Of a stretch of DNA of 37,343 nucleotides, positions 8,909 through 16,727 are shown piece by piece. Within the stretch, counting starts at the first letter, position 1; every line of letters starts with the position of its first letter. Source of the stretch: an uncultured Gammaproteobacteria bacterium (lineage in GTDB: Bacteria > Pseudomonadota > Gammaproteobacteria > UBA9214); assembly GCA_905480065.1 (NCBI GenBank), contig CAJQOV010000087.1, forward strand, positions 1 through 37,343. The letters are read 5' to 3'. Under the pieces are notes generated by a model. The model was given only the letters and a program-made list of their open reading frames with translations. It was not told where the DNA came from and did no database searches. The position numbers and the translations under genes were made by a program.

Positions 8909-9094
8909 GTTTACCTCTGGATCGTTATCAATCTTGCGGGTTCAGACAACGGAAATCGGCCTCATCAGGCAAACCCGTCTAGCGTATCCTCTGCCGTACT
9001 GGATATCTTGACCTGGCCTGCGCTTGTCATGGCGCATAGCTCATCAGGGTTCCAGCCGAAACCACCCGGTTAATGGCCAGTGAACTACGGCAGC

Positions 9095-9787
9095 TTATTC
9101 CAGCCAGTCCACGTAATCGTTAATATGTTCCTTCAATTCATTCGTATGTTCGCGCACATAGCGCTCCGACAATTCCGCATCCCGATCTTCCAGTGCCTCG
9201 ATGATGTGCATGTGGTCAATAATCGAATCTGTTACCCGCTGACGTTCCCTGATTGTGCGTGAACGAATCGAACGCATATGGATAAACAATCCCTCGGCGA
9301 TATTTTCCAGCAGCTCGCATTTGCTTAATCTGATAATCGCCTGATGGAAATTGATATTCTTCTCTGAATACTCATCAATATGCGCACTGGCACCCTCGGA
9401 ATCCCTGAATGTTGCAAACATCCTGCGTAAACCGGCAATCTCTTCATCACTTGCATGCACTGTCGCCATGCGCGCCGCCAGACCCTCCAGAGCTCCCCAG
9501 ACACATATCATCTCGAGAATTTCCCTTTTCGTCTTGCGCACCACGAAGGCACCGCGACGCGGAATATTCCGCACCAACCCTTCCTGTTCCAACCTGGAGA
9601 GCGCCTCACGAATCGGTGTCCGGCTGACTCCAAGTTCTTCCGCCAGCCGCCGCTCGTCCAGCTTGGGCGGGTCCTCGTCGGCATAGATGTCCATTAACGA
9701 AATTGCAGATTTCAATGCCTCATAAACCCTGTCTTTGAGTACGGTATTTACATTGAGTGGCCGTAATTTGATGGCTGGCTTGGGCAT
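9095..9787 (-). CDS. GntR-family (FCD subfamily) transcriptional regulator
   Basis: The protein has an N-terminal winged helix-turn-helix (RRLAEELGVSRTPIREALSR) and a C-terminal all-helical FCD ligand domain with the metal-site style residues typical of FadR-type regulators of carboxylate metabolism. The ATG at 9787 gives 230 residues, the normal length. The frame is open further upstream to 9892, but that extension would run through a perfect palindrome (9816-9836) and has no family resemblance, so 9787 is preferred. The gene sits between tctA and frc and faces the same way. It probably represses or activates the transporter and CoA genes and itself by binding the palindromes at 9816, 13173 and 15642. 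The effector could be glyoxylate, oxalate or a related acid; this is inferred from context only. Confidence 0.9.
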   Translation of the reverse strand: MPKPAIKLRPLNVNTVLKDRVYEALKSAISLMDIYADEDPPKLDERRLAEELGVSRTPIREALSRLEQEGLVRNIPRRGAFVVRKTKREILEMICVWGALEGLAARMATVHASDEEIAGLRRMFATFRDSEGASAHIDEYSEKNINFHQAIIRLSKCELLENIAEGLFIHMRSIRSRTIRERQRVTDSIIDHMHIIEALEDRDAELSERYVREHTNELKEHINDYVDWLE

Positions 9788-9815
9788 ATCCTTTCGAGCA
9801 TCGAATAGAGAGATA

Positions 9816-9836
9816 TCTGGTATACAATATACCAGA
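9816..9836. promoter_or_regulatory. candidate operator 1 (upstream of the GntR gene)
   Basis: Perfect 9-bp arms TCTGGTATA and TATACCAGA are separated by CAA. The site lies 29 bp upstream of the regulator start and would cover a likely -10 element (TATATT on the minus strand). Related sites are at 13173-13193 and 15642-15662. The symmetry and TGGT...ACCA core fit operators of FCD-type GntR proteins. Confidence 0.75.
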
Positions 9837-9943
9837 CATTCATGGTGCGCAACTCCCCTGACCTGCACGGTGACCGCCATTTGTTCGAGCATTACGGGCT
9901 GGCAACATGCCCCGGGAAATCTTCTAACCGGCTAACAAGGCGG

Positions 9944-11467
9944 TCACTCCCCGGCACTGCCGGCACGCCGCGCGGTGATTGATCTCATAGCAGCCCTGAT
10001 CACCGGCGTCAGGAACAGTAACACCGCAAACACCATGATCACTCCCGAAATCGGCCGCTCAAAGAACACCAGTACGGAGCCGTGAGACTGCAACAGCGAC
10101 TGGCGCAGGGATAACTCGGCCAGGGGTCCGAGCACGATAGCAAGCACCATTGGCGCCATCGGGTAGTCGAGCTTGCGCATGAAATAGCCGACCACGCCAA
10201 ACAGCAACATCAGCCACACATCATGCATATCCTGGGTCGGCGCATAACCTCCGACCACGCACAACACGAAAATGATCGGCGCGAGGATGGTGAACGGGAG
10301 TTTCAGTACCCAGACAAATAACGGTATGAACGCAATGTTAAGCACGATTGCGAAAAAGTTCGCTACATACAGGCTGGCAATCAGCCCCCAGACGAACTCG
10401 GTCTGGTCAACGAACAGCCTCGGTCCTGGCTCCAGTCCCCATATCACCATACCGCCCAGAAGAATCGCGGTGGTTGGCGAACCTGGTATGCCGAGCGTCA
10501 GCATGGGCAGCATGGAACCGGTGCTGGCTGCATTGTTGGCTGACTCCGGCGCAGTGACGCCATCGATATTGCCCTTTCCGAAACTACCCGGCTTGCTGGA
10601 CATGGTCTTGGCAAAACCGTAGGACATAATCGATGCCGGTGTCGCACCGGCGGCAGGGAGCAGACCGACAAAAAATCCGACAAAGGAACCCATCAGGATA
10701 GTCTTGGTACTTTTCACCAGCTCCCTGAGGGCAGCGAGAATACGCTTGACCGATACCACCGCCTGGGAGACCTGCACCCCACCCCGACTACTCTCGATGG
10801 TCCAGAGGATTTCACCAATACCGTAGATACCGATGGCAAGAACAAGAAAATTAATACCGTGGAAAAATCCCGGGATATCTCCAAAGATCAGCCGCGGCCG
10901 CCCGCTGATAATATCCAGTCCAACCGCACTCATTACCAGCCCGATACAAATCGAAAACAGGGTCTTGGGAATATCATCACCGCCGAGGCCGACAAAGGTG
11001 CCAAATGCCAGCATCATCAGCGCAAATTCCTCGGGTGAACCAAATGCGAGTGCCACCTTGGCGAGTGGCGGTGCAAACGCCGTGAACAGAATGATCGATA
11101 TCGTGCCGCCGGCAAACGAAGCCACCGCGGCCGCAACCAGCGCCTTGTCGGCCATGCCCTTCAAGGCAAGCGGCCGGCCGTCGAAGGTCGTGGCGACCGC
11201 GGTCGAGGCGCCGGGTATGCCCAGCATGATGGAACTGATCGCGCCCCCGTACATGGCCCCGTAATAAATCGCCGCCAGAAAAATTATCGCCGAGGTAGGT
11301 GGCACGATAAACGTTACCGGTAACAGGATCGCCACACCATTGACAGACCCCAGTCCCGGCATGGCACCGATGAAAAGCCCTACCGCGCACCCAGCAATTA
11401 CCAGGAACAGGTTCATCGGCTGCAGTGCCACCAGAAAACCGTCAAGTAGATGCTGGATTATTTCCAT
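9944..11467 (-). CDS. tctA: tripartite tricarboxylate transporter, large membrane subunit
   Basis: The 507-residue integral membrane protein is the large permease subunit of a TTT-family secondary transporter. It has about a dozen hydrophobic segments and the family's two glycine-rich repeats: VGLFIGAMPGLGSVNG near residue 30 and VGFFVGLLPAAGATPAS near 260, plus ESANNAASTGSMLPMLTLGIPGSPTTA near 310. It works with TctB and the periplasmic TctC to import a carboxylate with a cation gradient. ATG 11467 has a GAGG ribosome binding site. It is the third gene of tctC-tctB-tctA. The substrate may be citrate, tartrate or another di- or tricarboxylate; neighbours suggest an oxalate-pathway acid but this is inference. 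Confidence 0.93.
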   Translation of the reverse strand: MEIIQHLLDGFLVALQPMNLFLVIAGCAVGLFIGAMPGLGSVNGVAILLPVTFIVPPTSAIIFLAAIYYGAMYGGAISSIMLGIPGASTAVATTFDGRPLALKGMADKALVAAAVASFAGGTISIILFTAFAPPLAKVALAFGSPEEFALMMLAFGTFVGLGGDDIPKTLFSICIGLVMSAVGLDIISGRPRLIFGDIPGFFHGINFLVLAIGIYGIGEILWTIESSRGGVQVSQAVVSVKRILAALRELVKSTKTILMGSFVGFFVGLLPAAGATPASIMSYGFAKTMSSKPGSFGKGNIDGVTAPESANNAASTGSMLPMLTLGIPGSPTTAILLGGMVIWGLEPGPRLFVDQTEFVWGLIASLYVANFFAIVLNIAFIPLFVWVLKLPFTILAPIIFVLCVVGGYAPTQDMHDVWLMLLFGVVGYFMRKLDYPMAPMVLAIVLGPLAELSLRQSLLQSHGSVLVFFERPISGVIMVFAVLLFLTPVIRAAMRSITARRAGSAGE

Positions 11468-11544
11468 GTCATGAACCTCAACAAAAATCTGCGTTTCTGA
11501 GTGCGAGCCTGCTTATTCTGCCAATAACACCCGCAGATACGCTG

Positions 11545-12042
11545 TTACATAAAAAAGTCGAACAGCGGGTAAAACAGCTCCTCGGTAGCGCCCTTTGGTA
11601 ACGTAATATGCAAGAGAATCTCAAAGAAAAGAAATGTAACGACCGGGGTTGAGAGTGCCAGCGTCAGGGTACTGGTCCACGAGTGCCGACCCAGGAAGCG
11701 CATGTAGAAGATAAAAAAGAGCGGCACCGCACCATACACCCCGATAAAGTGAATGGACCCGACCATCGCCACCAGGGCCGCGATGACCATAAAGACCAGA
11801 GCAAGCGCATGACTCTCCAGAAAGGGATGCGAGGACCGGGACTGCGGTGTAGCTCGCATGAACCAGCGGACAATTATCCACAGCGAACAAATGAGCATCC
11901 CAAGTGACAACCAGAACGGGAAGGCCCCGCCGCCGGGACCGCTGCCCTTGACCCAGCCGATGGGGAGCTCGGCACTCTTCGACATCAGGTAAGCGGAGAA
12001 AATCGCCATTACAATGGCCATTATCAGTTCAGCACGCCGCAT
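11545..12042 (-). CDS. tctB: tripartite tricarboxylate transporter, small membrane subunit
   Basis: The 165-residue protein has four hydrophobic segments and the TctB layout: an N-terminal helix, GSGPGGGAFPFWLSL after it, a pair of central helices, and a last helix near the C-terminus. It is the small inner-membrane subunit paired with TctA. The ATG has a GGGGAG site 7 bases upstream. It lies 54 bp after tctC and 77 bp before tctA, which indicates one operon. Confidence 0.9.
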   Translation of the reverse strand: MRRAELIMAIVMAIFSAYLMSKSAELPIGWVKGSGPGGGAFPFWLSLGMLICSLWIIVRWFMRATPQSRSSHPFLESHALALVFMVIAALVAMVGSIHFIGVYGAVPLFFIFYMRFLGRHSWTSTLTLALSTPVVTFLFFEILLHITLPKGATEELFYPLFDFFM

Positions 12043-12096
12043 GACGACTCTCCCCGCCCCTGAGTGAATTTCGTTATCTAAAACCGCAGCTAACGG

Positions 12097-13080
12097 TTAT
12101 TGCTTGATCTCTCCGATCTCCGTCAGTAGTTTTTTGTGATTCGCCAATGCATCGGTCCAGTAGGCATGCAAATCGTCACCACTGATAAAATCACCAAGCA
12201 GGCTCTTCGTCTTTTTATAACCCTGCCACTCTTCCGAGTTGTATACCTTGGTGAATACATCGCGGTAGTAGGCTACTGCATCGTCACTCATGCCCGGCGG
12301 ACCGACAACACTACGCTGCATGTAATAGGCATTCGGATGCCCGAGTTCAGCCATTGTAGGTACGTCCGGAAACATATCCAGCCGCTTCGCGGTAAACGCG
12401 GCGATAGGCACAACGTCCCCGTTCTGATAAAACCCCAGCGCCTCCGAGGGGTTGTTGACAGTCGAGTCGGCGTGCTTGCCGGCCAGCTGTTTTGCAACAT
12501 CACCGCCGCCCTTGAAGGGTATGTAGCGAATACTCAGGCCATAGGTCGCATTCAGAAAGCTGGTCAGCAACTCGTCTTCCTGAGCCTTGCCCGTGCCGGC
12601 CATGACCCAGTCATTACCCTTGGCCTTGGCTGCTGCCACGAATTCCTCCATATTTTTGATGCCGCTGTCCTTGTGTACCCATAACAGGAATGTATCCTCT
12701 GCCATTCGCGCAATAGGTGTGAATTTCAGCGGATCAATGTTAAGTGCTGGTTGACGCAGCGGGGTTGTATAGAAGCTGTTCAGCGTGACCATGACAGTAT
12801 GGTCGTCGCCGCTCTTGCCATTGAGATACACCAACGCCTCGGCACCGGAGCCGCCCGACTTGTTGACCGGAATAAGTGGCTTCGATGAGAAGTTGTGCTT
12901 CTCAATAACGGTTTGCATCAGGCGGGCCATTTTATCCGCTCCGCCTCCAGGGCCGGCCATGATGACGAATTCGACCGGTTTCTTCGGTTGCCAATCAGCT
13001 GCCACGACATTCGTTGCAAAGGCAACGGCCGCAGCAAATAGTACGAAACACAATTTTTCAGCCTTATGCGTTATTTTCAT
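12097..13080 (-). CDS. tctC: tripartite tricarboxylate transporter, periplasmic binding protein
   Basis: The 327-residue protein starts with a signal peptide (residues about 1-27, cleavage expected after VVA) and continues as a TctC/Bug family solute-binding protein: PVEFVIMAGPGGGADKMAR, NKSGGSGAEALVYL, then YIPFKGGGDVAKQLAG, and DVPTMAELG near the end. These proteins capture a carboxylate in the periplasm and deliver it to TctAB. GGAGG precedes the ATG. A palindrome similar to the regulator's own operator lies 93 bp upstream of the start, in a 232-bp gap after the CoA ligase genes, so tctCBA has its own control point. The ligand cannot be read from sequence. Confidence 0.92.
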   Translation of the reverse strand: MKITHKAEKLCFVLFAAAVAFATNVVAADWQPKKPVEFVIMAGPGGGADKMARLMQTVIEKHNFSSKPLIPVNKSGGSGAEALVYLNGKSGDDHTVMVTLNSFYTTPLRQPALNIDPLKFTPIARMAEDTFLLWVHKDSGIKNMEEFVAAAKAKGNDWVMAGTGKAQEDELLTSFLNATYGLSIRYIPFKGGGDVAKQLAGKHADSTVNNPSEALGFYQNGDVVPIAAFTAKRLDMFPDVPTMAELGHPNAYYMQRSVVGPPGMSDDAVAYYRDVFTKVYNSEEWQGYKKTKSLLGDFISGDDLHAYWTDALANHKKLLTEIGEIKQ

Positions 13081-13172
13081 TTCTCCATCCTCCGTTTAAT
13101 TAACAGGAAGCCAGCCATGACCGATTCCTGTACGAACAGACATACATCAAACCACCGTGTTGTTTATCGATA

Positions 13173-13193
13173 TTTGGTATGTTGTATACCGCT
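13173..13193. promoter_or_regulatory. candidate operator 2 (upstream of tctC)
   Basis: Half sites TTGGTAT and ATACCG are arranged around the same centre as in the perfect site at 9816-9836. The core GGTAT...TATACC is kept while the outer bases and spacer differ. It lies 93 bp upstream of the tctC start. Confidence 0.55.
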
Positions 13194-13312
13194 CACCATT
13201 ATTGGCAGTAACACATATAAATTATATTGATGAAAATAGCCAGAATCTGCACTCGCAATCCACGACATAATCAGGCACGACCTGCCAAATTTCTATGTGA
13301 AATAGAGACTTG

Positions 13313-14188
13313 TTAGCCGCCCAGCGCACTGGCCATCGTCACACCAATGGTGCCCGGAGATTCGGCAATATGTACGCCCGCATGGCGTAAAGCCTCAATC
13401 TTGGCCTCGGCGTGCCCGGTACTGTGTTCGATAATCGCACCGGCGTGACCCATTCGGCGCCCCGCAGGCGCGTGGCGACCGGCAACGTAGGCAACCACCG
13501 GTTTGTTGCTTTTATGCTGGCTCAGGTAGTCCGCCGCCTGCTCTTCTGCTGTGCCTCCAATCTCGCCGATCAATACAATACCTTCAGTCTCGCCATCCGC
13601 CATAAACAACTCCAGGCAATCGCAGAATGTCATCCCCTGAATCGGGTCTGCACCAATACCTATACAGGTTGACTGACCGAGTTTATTTCCGGTTGTCTGT
13701 GCCACTGCTTCATAGGTGAGCGTCCCCGCGCGTGAAATAATACCGATCTTGCCGCGACGGAAAATAGTCCTGGGCATGATGCCGATCATGCACTCACCGG
13801 GTGTGACAATCCCCGGACAATTCGGGCCGACAAGCCGCGAACGGGAAGTCTCCAGGACACGTTTGACACGGACCATATCCAGGACCGGAATGCGCTCCGT
13901 GATACATACGATCAGGGGCAGGCCGGCATCTATCGCCTCTTGAATTGCCTCCGCGGCAGTTGCGGGCGGTACGAATATCATGCTTGCAACCGCACCGGTC
14001 GCGCGTACCGCCTCTTCGACGCTATCGAAAACCGGCAACCCCAGGTGCCGGCTACCACCCTTGCCAGGCCGTACGCCGCCGACCAGCCGGGTACCATCGG
14101 CGATAGCCTGTTCCGCATAGAAGGTCCCCTGCCGGCCGGTGATGCCCTGACAGATAACCCTGGTTCCTGCGTCGACCAATACCGCCAT
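13313..14188 (-). CDS. SucD/MtkB-like CoA ligase, alpha subunit
   Basis: The 291-residue protein is the CoA-binding alpha subunit of an ADP-forming acid-CoA ligase (succinyl-CoA synthetase or malate-CoA ligase type). It has the CoA-binding Rossmann motif VICQGITGRQGTF, VRPGKGGSRHLGLPVF, VGPNCPGIVTPGE, SRAGTLTYEA, and the phosphorylated histidine in MGHAGAI near residue 250. ATG 14188 is chosen because AGGAG lies 6 bases upstream and the sequence from here aligns with the family; a frame open to 14293 overlaps the beta-subunit gene and lacks resemblance. It follows the beta-subunit gene by 38 bp, so the two are cotranscribed. The acid substrate is uncertain. Confidence 0.9.
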   Translation of the reverse strand: MAVLVDAGTRVICQGITGRQGTFYAEQAIADGTRLVGGVRPGKGGSRHLGLPVFDSVEEAVRATGAVASMIFVPPATAAEAIQEAIDAGLPLIVCITERIPVLDMVRVKRVLETSRSRLVGPNCPGIVTPGECMIGIMPRTIFRRGKIGIISRAGTLTYEAVAQTTGNKLGQSTCIGIGADPIQGMTFCDCLELFMADGETEGIVLIGEIGGTAEEQAADYLSQHKSNKPVVAYVAGRHAPAGRRMGHAGAIIEHSTGHAEAKIEALRHAGVHIAESPGTIGVTMASALGG

Positions 14189-14226
14189 GCCCGTCTCCTC
14201 TTTGCACTTGCGGGCCAAGCCCGGAA

Positions 14227-15507
14227 CTAGCCCGCAGTGCGACCAATGGTTTCGTCTTTCCGTGTTAACAAGCCCTGAACCCGTTGCCACCACTTTTGCT
14301 GCCCGCTCAGCCTGGCTTCAGACGCCGCCTTGACGACCAGCTCTGCAGCATCGGCGAAATCCTCTGCAAACGTAATCGCCAACCCGGAATCCCTGAGCCT
14401 GTCTCTGGCAAAATCGGCATTCATGCCGGCCAGTCGCACAATCAGCGGTACACGAACAGGGAATTCCCTGGCCGCCAGTATTATGCCGTCAGCAATCGTG
14501 TCGCAGCGCATGATGCCGCCGCCAAAGACGTTAACCAGAATTGCCTCGACACCCGGATCAGACAGAATCAGTCCGAATGCGTACTTTACGCGTTCGAACT
14601 CCACGGCTGGCGGCATATCGAGAAAGTTTGCCGGCTCTCCACCATAAAACTTGACCGCGTCGAGTGTGGCCATTGCAAGTCCGGCACCACTGGCGAGACA
14701 ACCGATGTTGCCATCGAGCTTTACATAATTAAGGCCATGTTGTGTGGCATCCAGTTCGCCCCATTGCAGTTCGCCATCATCGCGCAGCGCTCGTATATCT
14801 TCATGACGAAACAGTGCGTTGTCGTCAAATGTCACGGTCGCGTCCAGCGCTATCAATGTACCGGCAGCAGTTATCGCCAGGGGATTAATCTCGATCAGCG
14901 ATGCATCCAGGCCCATGAACATGGCATACATCGCCAACATGACCCGTACTGCCTCATCCGTCTGCTCATCCGTTAGCTCAAGTGCAGCAGCAACTTCCCG
15001 CGCGGCATCCTGCTGCAAGCCCTCGAAAGGGTCGATGCCAATTTTCAGTACCGATTCGGGAGAACGTGATGCTATCGATTCGATATTCACACCGCCCTCA
15101 CCGAGGACAATCAGCGTCACCCGGCTTGTCCTGCGATCCACCATCATGCCGAGATAAAGTTCACGCTGCACTTCGCATACCTGTTCGATATACAGCCGGT
15201 TCACCGGTCTACCGTCCGGGCCCGTCTGATCTGTAACCAGTACGTGCCCGAGCATTTCCCGCGCCGTATCCCGCACGGCTGCAAGCGAGTCAACGAAGCG
15301 GATACCGCCCTGCGCATTCTGATTGCTCACGAAATGACCGGCTCGTCGTCCACCGGCATGTATCTGTGCCTTGACTACCCATGCGGATCCGCCAAGTTCC
15401 CGGGCAACGCTGGCGGCCTCGTCCGGAGTTGACGCGACAGCGCCCCGCGGAATGCGAATAGCGTTTTTGTCCAGCAGTTGCTTGGCTTGATATTCGTAGA
15501 TTTTCAT
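14227..15507 (-). CDS. SucC/MtkA-like CoA ligase, beta subunit (ATP-grasp), divergent
   Basis: The 426-residue ATP-grasp protein is the nucleotide- and acid-binding subunit of a SucCD/MtkAB-like ligase. Clear family marks are EYQAKQLL at the N-terminus, VVKAQIHAGG near 44-53, LIEINPLAI near 204-212, GNIGCLASGAGLAMATLD near 266-283 and ILVNVFGGGIMRCD near 323-335. Several conserved loops are altered: the GRGKAGG loop reads GRRAGH, the LDVGGGA loop reads LDMPPAVE (296-303), and the FGGI stretch has an extra glycine. It is also longer than MtkA (about 390) because of a C-terminal tail. The closest overall feel is malate-CoA ligase, but the changed loops argue for a different or altered substrate. 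A broken copy of its 5' end lies directly upstream. Confidence 0.85.
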   Translation of the reverse strand: MKIYEYQAKQLLDKNAIRIPRGAVASTPDEAASVARELGGSAWVVKAQIHAGGRRAGHFVSNQNAQGGIRFVDSLAAVRDTAREMLGHVLVTDQTGPDGRPVNRLYIEQVCEVQRELYLGMMVDRRTSRVTLIVLGEGGVNIESIASRSPESVLKIGIDPFEGLQQDAAREVAAALELTDEQTDEAVRVMLAMYAMFMGLDASLIEINPLAITAAGTLIALDATVTFDDNALFRHEDIRALRDDGELQWGELDATQHGLNYVKLDGNIGCLASGAGLAMATLDAVKFYGGEPANFLDMPPAVEFERVKYAFGLILSDPGVEAILVNVFGGGIMRCDTIADGIILAAREFPVRVPLIVRLAGMNADFARDRLRDSGLAITFAEDFADAAELVVKAASEARLSGQQKWWQRVQGLLTRKDETIGRTAG

Positions 15508-15508
15508 C

Positions 15509-15613
15509 TCAGGCCACTTCTGTTATCTCCACGTGCGCGGCGCAAAACTTGAAATCAGGTATCTTGCCTAACGAATCGAGCAACGCTTTGGCCTGATACT
15601 CGTGAATGTTCTT
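15509..15613 (-). pseudogene. 5' stub of a second sucC/mtkA-like gene
   Basis: Directly upstream of the beta-subunit gene, the minus strand encodes NIHEYQAKALLDSLG, which is the standard N-terminus of SucC/MtkA proteins, and then diverges and stops at a TGA one base before the ATG of the intact gene. The codon where Met is expected is AAG. This is a remnant of a duplicated or replaced beta-subunit gene, too short for automatic gene calls. It separates the intact gene from the upstream operator at 15642-15662. Confidence 0.8.
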
Positions 15614-15641
15614 TGTCTTGTTATTATCTTTATCTGAGATA

Positions 15642-15662
15642 TTTGTTATACAGTATTCCAGA
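15642..15662. promoter_or_regulatory. candidate operator 3 (between ligase and hydrolase genes)
   Basis: TTTGTTATA and TATTCCAGA flank CAG, matching the perfect palindrome at 9816-9836 at 17 of 21 positions by eye. It lies 135 bp upstream of the CoA ligase beta gene and 66 bp upstream of the divergent hydrolase gene, so it could serve both directions. A TATAAC-like -10 for the ligase operon lies inside it. Confidence 0.6.
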
Positions 15663-15727
15663 TAATTGGGGCATGCAAGCATCATGCGGATGGCCCTGAA
15701 TCCGGCGAATCGTCAGAGGAATACACG

Positions 15728-16546
15728 GTGCCCTGCAGCAAAACTACTGGATTACGGATTTACTATGAACGACAAGGCATTGGCTGCCCGGTGCTTTTAA
15801 TCGGGGGTGTAGGGGGTGATCTGCGTTGCAAACCTGGCTTGCTGGAGAGTGAATTGGCGAACAGGTTCGACCTGCTGACCTTTGACCAAAGAGGCACCGG
15901 GCAAACCGACAAGCCTGATTCACCATACACGATGATGCAATACGCGCGTGATGCGGCGGAATTAATGGATGCCGTTGGCTGGAACAGCAGTCATGTTATA
16001 GGGGTATCATTTGGCGGAATGGTTGCGCAGGAACTGGCGCTGCAATTCCCCCGCTACGTGCGCAGCCTGGTGCTCGCCTGTACCGCCCCGGGTGGCGCGG
16101 GAGGGTCTTCATATCCATTGCATGAACTGTCTGACCTGGCGCCCGCTGAACGGTCGCGGAAAATGCTGGCGATTGCGGATGTCCGAAGAAACGAGGCGTG
16201 GCAAGCCGCTCATCCGCAGGAGACCGAGCAACTCCTGCAACAGGCGGCCGCCGCTGCCTCGCCGTTTTTAAAAGAACCCGGGGGCATCATGGGCATTACC
16301 CGCCAGATAGAGGCGCGCAGTCACCACGATAGCTACGCGCGTCTGCCACGGATCCAGGTACCTGTGCTGGTTTGCGGAGGACGGTACGATGGACAGGCTG
16401 CTCCGGAGGTGGTCGAAAACCTGCACCGCCAGATTCCAGGCGCGGAAATTCGTTTCTTCGAGGGCGGTCATCAATTCCTGAACGAGGACCCGGAGGCCAG
16501 CGAGGCGGTTGCGGAATTCCTGCAGCAGCAATGCCAAACAGGGTAA
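15728..16546 (+). CDS. alpha/beta hydrolase
   Basis: The 272-residue cytoplasmic protein has the alpha/beta hydrolase fold. The oxyanion region is LLIGGVGGD, the nucleophile serine is in VIGVSFGGM near residue 97, the acid is expected in CGGRYDGQA near 220, and the catalytic histidine in FEGGHQF near 248. The set is close to enol-lactonase and esterase-like members. The start is GTG with AGAGGA 8 bases upstream. It is divergent from the CoA ligase operon and shares the putative operator region. The substrate cannot be told; a lactone or ester of a carboxylate used by the locus is possible. Confidence 0.8.
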   Translation: MPCSKTTGLRIYYERQGIGCPVLLIGGVGGDLRCKPGLLESELANRFDLLTFDQRGTGQTDKPDSPYTMMQYARDAAELMDAVGWNSSHVIGVSFGGMVAQELALQFPRYVRSLVLACTAPGGAGGSSYPLHELSDLAPAERSRKMLAIADVRRNEAWQAAHPQETEQLLQQAAAAASPFLKEPGGIMGITRQIEARSHHDSYARLPRIQVPVLVCGGRYDGQAAPEVVENLHRQIPGAEIRFFEGGHQFLNEDPEASEAVAEFLQQQCQTG

Positions 16547-16727
16547 TAAGCACGCGCAATCCCGTCTACACAGCAGGTGCTGCAAGCACGGCTTATTGAA
16601 GCGAGTGTCCGACGCAAGCCAGCACGGCAATGCTATCTGACGAAAACCATTGACTGTCTGCGCAGCGAAGTAAACTGATACATCCGGGCAACGGCGTTTT
16701 CAGTTCACGGCTGCATGGTCAGGGCAA

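Noticed and set aside
13313..14188. FdrA/AllF-type oxamate carbamoyltransferase subunit
   Set aside because: FdrA is related to SucD, but this protein has the phospho-histidine GHAGA motif, normal SucD length and an ATP-grasp partner, so it is a CoA ligase subunit.
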